Shown here: in pieces, positions 60,593 through 64,000 of the stretch
Layout of the letters: the number at the start of each line of letters is the position of its first letter
Position numbering within the stretch: the stretch's first letter is position 1
Source: Pandoraea fibrosis
GTDB lineage: Bacteria > Pseudomonadota > Gammaproteobacteria > Burkholderiales > Burkholderiaceae
NCBI RefSeq assembly: GCF_000807775.2
Contig: NZ_CP047385.1
Location: 3,286,001 to 3,350,000 of the forward strand
Reading direction: 5' to 3'
DNA: 64,000 nucleotides
The notes under the pieces: generated by a model
Database searches by the model: none
Seen by the model: the letters and a program-made list of their open reading frames with translations, nothing else
What the model was told of the DNA's origin: nothing
Position numbers and translations under genes: made by a program

Positions 60593-61264
60593 ATGCTGAC
60601 GGTTCATCACCTGAACAACTCCCGCTCTCAGCGCGTGCTATGGCTGCTCGAAGAGCTGGGCGTTCCGTACGAACTGCGCCGTTACGAGCGCGACCCCAAG
60701 ACCATGCTCGCCCCGCCGGAATTGCGTCAGGTGCATCCGCTAGGCAAGTCGCCGGTGGTGACCGACGGCGAACTGACGCTGGCCGAGTCGGGGGCAATCA
60801 TCGAGTATCTGGTGGAGCGCTACGGGCAGGGCAGGCTCGCGCCGCCACGCGACACGCCGCAGCGGCTGCGTTGGACGTACTGGCTGCACTATGCGGAAGG
60901 ATCGGCGATGCCGCCGCTCTTGCTCAAGCTTGTGGCGTTGCGCATTGCGAGTGCGCCGATGCCGTTCTTCGTGCGGCCCATCGCCCGCAAGATCAGCGAT
61001 ACCTTGCAGTCGAGCTTCGTCGACCCGCAGTTGACACTGCATTTCGGGTACGTCAACGACGCGTTGACGAAGACTGGCTGGTTCGTCGGCGACAGTTTCA
61101 GCGCGGCGGACATTCAGATGAGCTTTCCGCTCGAAGCCGCCACCGCGCGTGCCGACGGGCAAACGTCGTGGCCCGCCATTGACGACTTTCTCAAACGTAT
61201 CCATGCCCGAGACGCGTATCAACGTGCGCTGGCGCGCGGCGGACCGTATGAACTGCTAAGCTGA
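60593..61264 (+). CDS. Glutathione S-transferase
   Basis: 223 residues from the ATG at 60593, preceded by CCGGAGCC. The N-terminal thioredoxin-like domain starts MLTVHHLNNSRSQRVLWLLEELGVPYEL, has the cis-proline loop (GKSPVVTDG) and the glutathione-binding ESGAIIEYLVERY. The helical C-terminal domain has the N-capping box region DSFSAADIQMSFPL. It belongs to the bacterial GST group with Ser/Asn near the start as likely catalytic residues (NNSRSQR). Substrate unknown; cytosolic. Confidence 0.92.
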   Translation: MLTVHHLNNSRSQRVLWLLEELGVPYELRRYERDPKTMLAPPELRQVHPLGKSPVVTDGELTLAESGAIIEYLVERYGQGRLAPPRDTPQRLRWTYWLHYAEGSAMPPLLLKLVALRIASAPMPFFVRPIARKISDTLQSSFVDPQLTLHFGYVNDALTKTGWFVGDSFSAADIQMSFPLEAATARADGQTSWPAIDDFLKRIHARDAYQRALARGGPYELLS

Positions 61265-61306
61265 TCGCTCGCCAATGCAACGCTAACGCCACCCAACTCA
61301 AACATC

Positions 61307-61837
61307 ATGAAAACGCCCATCGCTTCGAGGCTTGCCATGGCCGTCGCCGCTGCCACTCTCTCGGTCGTCGCGACCGTTTCCGTTCACGCCGCCGAGGGCA
61401 TGCCGCCGGTGCCCGGCGCCGCCATTTCTGCGGCTGTCGCAGCACCCGCTGTGTCGGCGTCGCAGATGGCGGCCAACAAGCAGGCAGTGCTCGCGTTCTA
61501 CGACGCCGGCCTCAACCGCAAGGATTTCGAGGCAGCGCGACAGTATCTCGGCGCGCAGTACATCCAGCACAATCCGAACGCGGCCGATGGTGTTGAAGGG
61601 TTCGGCAAGTTTCTGGACTTCCTGCGCAAGAATCAGCCGGACTCGCATAGCGATATTGTCCGGGCGTTCGCCGATGGCGATTACGTGATTCTGCATGTGC
61701 GCAAGGTGCCCCATCCGGGGGATCTGCCCATCGCCATCGTCGACATTTTCCGTCTGGACAAGGGCAAGATCGTCGAGCACTGGGACGTGTCGCAACAGGT
61801 CCCGGCAAAGACCGTCAGCGGCAACCCGATGTTCTGA
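61307..61837 (+). CDS. Exported SnoaL/NTF2-like protein
   Basis: 176 residues. A signal peptide (ASRLAMAVAAATLSVVATVSVHAAEG) and a short Ala/Pro linker precede an NTF2-fold domain of the SnoaL-like group: NKQAVLAFYDAGLNRKDFEAARQYLGAQYIQHNPNAADGVEGFGKFL and IAIVDIFRLDKGKIVEHWDVSQQVP are the family hallmarks (COG4922-type). The His and Asp residues in IQHNP and HWD line the pocket in relatives. Function is unknown, and a periplasmic location is predicted. It is 42 bases after the GST gene. Confidence 0.85.
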   Translation: MKTPIASRLAMAVAAATLSVVATVSVHAAEGMPPVPGAAISAAVAAPAVSASQMAANKQAVLAFYDAGLNRKDFEAARQYLGAQYIQHNPNAADGVEGFGKFLDFLRKNQPDSHSDIVRAFADGDYVILHVRKVPHPGDLPIAIVDIFRLDKGKIVEHWDVSQQVPAKTVSGNPMF

Positions 61838-61855
61838 TCAGGCGGCTGCGGCGAA

Positions 61856-63151
61856 TCATGCCTGCCCGGAGAACAACCGTTTGCAGTGCTCCAGATAGGC
61901 GGCTTCGTGTTCGCTTGTGAGTTGCACAACGCTGTTCCAGAGCCATACCGGGGAATCGATCGACTTTGATCGGTTGCGCAGCAGATCGGCCTGCCACGCG
62001 CGACAGGTGGCGTTGTCCATCTGCCGCGCGTGCGCCTGCCCGACGACACGTCCAAGATAGCGGGCCACCTCGGCGGCGTCGTCGCGGGTGAGCGTCTCGA
62101 TGTCGAGCTTCAGATCCTGCGGAAGGAGTTCACGGATCACGATCGAGCGGTCCATGAAGCGCGCTGCCCGCATCCGCTCGCCCAGCGACGGCGAGAGATG
62201 GCGGGCACCTTTGACCACACGCTCGGCGTTGTCGCGCGGCATGCGCACCCCCGAGTAGCGCGGTGCAGCGGCTTTCACACCTTCTTTCAGATCCATCAGA
62301 CACAGATCGTCGCCTTGTACCACGCCGCCGTCTACGTCGAGCAGCACGGCGTAACGCAGACGCCCCAGAGAACTGCATCCTTTGACCCAGTAAGCGGCGT
62401 CGAGCACCTCGACATGCCCGTCACTCGGGCGTCCGCGCAGCGATGTCGCGAGGCTGGCGATGGCGTCGACCTGAAACAGCGCATCGATGTCCTGTTGCTC
62501 CGCCTTGCTGAGCGGCCAGAAGCGGCGGCCCAGCGGAATCTTCGGACGAATGTCCTCAATACGCTCCAGCGCGAGATGCTTCCACGAGCGCTTGACCGCG
62601 CGCCGCATGATGAGATCGACGATGGCAGGCCGCGTGTCGTCTTCCTTATCGGTCTTCCCGGTCTTCGCTTTGCCGATGCGCTTGCCCGATTTGGATTTGC
62701 GTGGTGCGTCGCCGTTTGCAGCGTCTTCGTCGCGCTCGAACGCCGAGGCATAGCCATGCGTGAGCGCTTCGAGCATCTGAATGATGGTCAGGCCAGACAG
62801 CGCTGAGCCGCGCGCGGCGCTGGCCAGCGAGAGCGCCAGTCGGATCAGGTCGTGGACGGGATTGCCGATGACGGTCTGATCGAGATCCCGGATCAGCACA
62901 TCGACGCGGCCATGCGCATCGGCCAGCGGGCCGAGATTGCCGGTATGGCAGTCGCCGCAGATCCAGATGGCCGGTCCTTGCGGCAGATTGACATCGGCCT
63001 CGTCGAGCCATTCGTAAAAACGGGCCGTGCTGCCTCGCACATAGGCGTGAGGCGAGCGCGCCATCTTGCGCTCGCGCTCACGGGTGAGTCGTTCCCACCG
63101 GACCTCGGGTGTGGCCCATCGTGTCTTCTTGCTGCGCTTGCCGTTCGCCAT
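61856..63151 (-). CDS. DUF2252 family protein
   Basis: 431 residues from the ATG at 63151 (CAGGGAGCGTCGA before it); a long in-frame extension upstream is not protein-like. DUF2252 features: SPHAYVRGSTARFYEWL near the start, IWICGDCHTGNLGPLADAHGRVDVLIRDLDQTVIGNPVHDLIRLALSLA (kinase-like GDxHxxN and D(L/F)D motifs), and VVGQAHARQM near the end. The fold is thought to resemble aminoglycoside phosphotransferases, but the function is not established. A lysine-rich insert (RKSKSGKRIGKAKTGKTDKED) lies near residue 150. Convergent with the SnoaL-like gene, 18 bases apart. Confidence 0.88.
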   Translation of the reverse strand: MANGKRSKKTRWATPEVRWERLTRERERKMARSPHAYVRGSTARFYEWLDEADVNLPQGPAIWICGDCHTGNLGPLADAHGRVDVLIRDLDQTVIGNPVHDLIRLALSLASAARGSALSGLTIIQMLEALTHGYASAFERDEDAANGDAPRKSKSGKRIGKAKTGKTDKEDDTRPAIVDLIMRRAVKRSWKHLALERIEDIRPKIPLGRRFWPLSKAEQQDIDALFQVDAIASLATSLRGRPSDGHVEVLDAAYWVKGCSSLGRLRYAVLLDVDGGVVQGDDLCLMDLKEGVKAAAPRYSGVRMPRDNAERVVKGARHLSPSLGERMRAARFMDRSIVIRELLPQDLKLDIETLTRDDAAEVARYLGRVVGQAHARQMDNATCRAWQADLLRNRSKSIDSPVWLWNSVVQLTSEHEAAYLEHCKRLFSGQA

Positions 63152-63368
63152 TCGACGCTCCCTGAGTGCACACCGCCCGGCCGTCTGTGCTGCCGGGGCG
63201 ATGTCGTGCCCCCAGTGTCGGTGAAATGTCCGCCAAGTGGCAAGCCGCGAGCGTGCGTCGACCTCGGCGAGGGGGGCGTGTCGCGCCCCTGGGCACCCTC
63301 GAATGTCATCCGGGTAATGCTCAGGCACAACGCCCCGCGTCATGCCCGAGTCATGCCCGAGTGATGCG

Positions 63369-64000
63369 TTAGCCGGCCGAAGCACACACGTCGACAATCT
63401 GCTCGCGCAGCCAACGATGCGCCGGGTCGACGTCACGCCGTGCGTGCCATATGGCCTGAAAGGGGAACGGCGGGATCGGGAAGGGAGCGGCGAAGCGGCG
63501 CAACTGGCGGTCGTGACGCAACGGTGCCACCGAGCGCTCGGCCACCGTGAGCACAAGGTCGGTGCCGGCGATCAATTCGGGGGCGATGCTCCAGTGCGGC
63601 AACGTCACGGCAACGCGTCGCGCGTGTCCTAGTCCCGCAAGCGCCTGATCGATTTCGTTGTCCGGCCCCGGGCGCATTGCCACGAGCACATGCGGCCGTG
63701 CGAGCCATGCCGCCAGTGACAGACCGCCGCGCGTGGGCAATGTCGCACGGTCGGCCACACAGACGAACGATTCGTTGAACAGCGTCTGCGTCTGTAGTTC
63801 GCCGGGCAAATCATGGAACACCCCCAACGCCAGATCGATTTCGCCATCAAGCAATTGAGTGAGCATCGCCTCGCGACTAGCTTGCGACGAAGCCAGGTCC
63901 ACGCCCGGCGCTCGCTCACGCAGACGCCGGGTCAGCGCAGGCAATGCCACGCGCGCGCCATAGTCGGACAACGCCACGCGAAACGTGCGTCGTGCTCTGC
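63369..64000 (-). CDS. LysR-family regulator, C-terminal part (cut by the window end)
   Basis: The reading frame enters from beyond base 64000 and starts RRTFRVALSDYGARVALPALTRRLRERAPGVDL, the usual beginning of a LysR substrate-binding domain of the NodD/LinR type, like the protein encoded at 151-1056. It runs about 210 residues to the stop at 63369. The DNA-binding domain is outside the window. A GTG at 63977 is not the real start. Target genes cannot be seen. The 217 bases between this gene and DUF2252 hold no feature I can support. Confidence 0.88.
   Translation of the reverse strand, partial: RARRTFRVALSDYGARVALPALTRRLRERAPGVDLASSQASREAMLTQLLDGEIDLALGVFHDLPGELQTQTLFNESFVCVADRATLPTRGGLSLAAWLARPHVLVAMRPGPDNEIDQALAGLGHARRVAVTLPHWSIAPELIAGTDLVLTVAERSVAPLRHDRQLRRFAAPFPIPPFPFQAIWHARRDVDPAHRWLREQIVDVCASAG

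Overview
The window is about 64 kb of GC-rich chromosomal DNA with dense coding on both strands. I see no rRNA, tRNA, insertion sequence, phage gene or CRISPR array. The gene set (homogentisate pathway, arginine succinyltransferase pathway, class I PHA genes, cellulose operon with bcsG, several LysR regulators, RND efflux) points to a beta-proteobacterium of the Burkholderiaceae. A Pandoraea- or Burkholderia-like genome is my inference from the gene content, not a database result.

Layout. 1-4 kb: a LysR regulator divergent from hmgA-fahA (tyrosine/phenylalanine degradation), with a LysR-type palindrome between them. 4.3-7.6 kb: an AI-2E-family permease and an unrecognised 637-residue membrane protein. 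7.8-12 kb: arginine degradation genes, astE divergent from astD-astB, followed by an FMN reductase. 12.8-13.9 kb: a DUF1488 protein and two tandem paralogous mini membrane proteins. 13.9-20.5 kb: two methyltransferases, an HI0933-type flavoprotein, a FUSC-family exporter, a HAD-IB phosphatase and a small BcsR-like protein. 20.8-33.5 kb: cellulose operon bcsB-bcsZ-bcsC-bcsQ-bcsA-bcsG. 33.6-39.5 kb: aldo/keto reductase, double-domain universal stress protein, CDF metal exporter, ferredoxin-reductase-like flavoprotein, MFS permease. 39.6-46.2 kb: RND efflux operon whose last gene is a TetR regulator. 46.8-50.1 kb: phaB and a phasin facing phaC. 50.3-53.6 kb: PAP2 phosphatase, acyltransferase, M23 peptidase. 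53.7-56.8 kb: metallophosphoesterase, cupredoxin, ECF sigma and membrane anti-sigma. 56.8-64 kb: tam, AraC and LysR regulators, TauE/SafE permease, GST, SnoaL-like protein, DUF2252 protein and a LysR gene cut by the window end.

How genes work together. hmgA and fahA supply two steps of homogentisate catabolism (maiA is not here). The cellulose genes encode synthase (BcsA/BcsB), hydrolase (BcsZ), outer-membrane export (BcsC), an accessory ATPase (BcsQ) and a phosphoethanolamine transferase (BcsG). bcsC is split by a single in-frame TAG at 26108-26110, so the export channel is probably not made intact unless the stop is read through or is a sequencing error. The RND genes are joined by 4-base overlaps with their regulator, and the operon has a good promoter overlapped by a strong palindrome. 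The cupredoxin/metallophosphoesterase/ECF cluster looks like a self-contained envelope stress or copper-linked module.

The observations I rate most worth a second look are the interrupted bcsC, the BcsR-like gene divergent from the bcs operon, the ECF-cupredoxin-metallophosphoesterase module with an anti-sigma that has no zinc-binding residues, the tandem mini membrane proteins, the perfect 18-bp palindrome before the DUF1488 gene, and the orphan 637-residue membrane protein.
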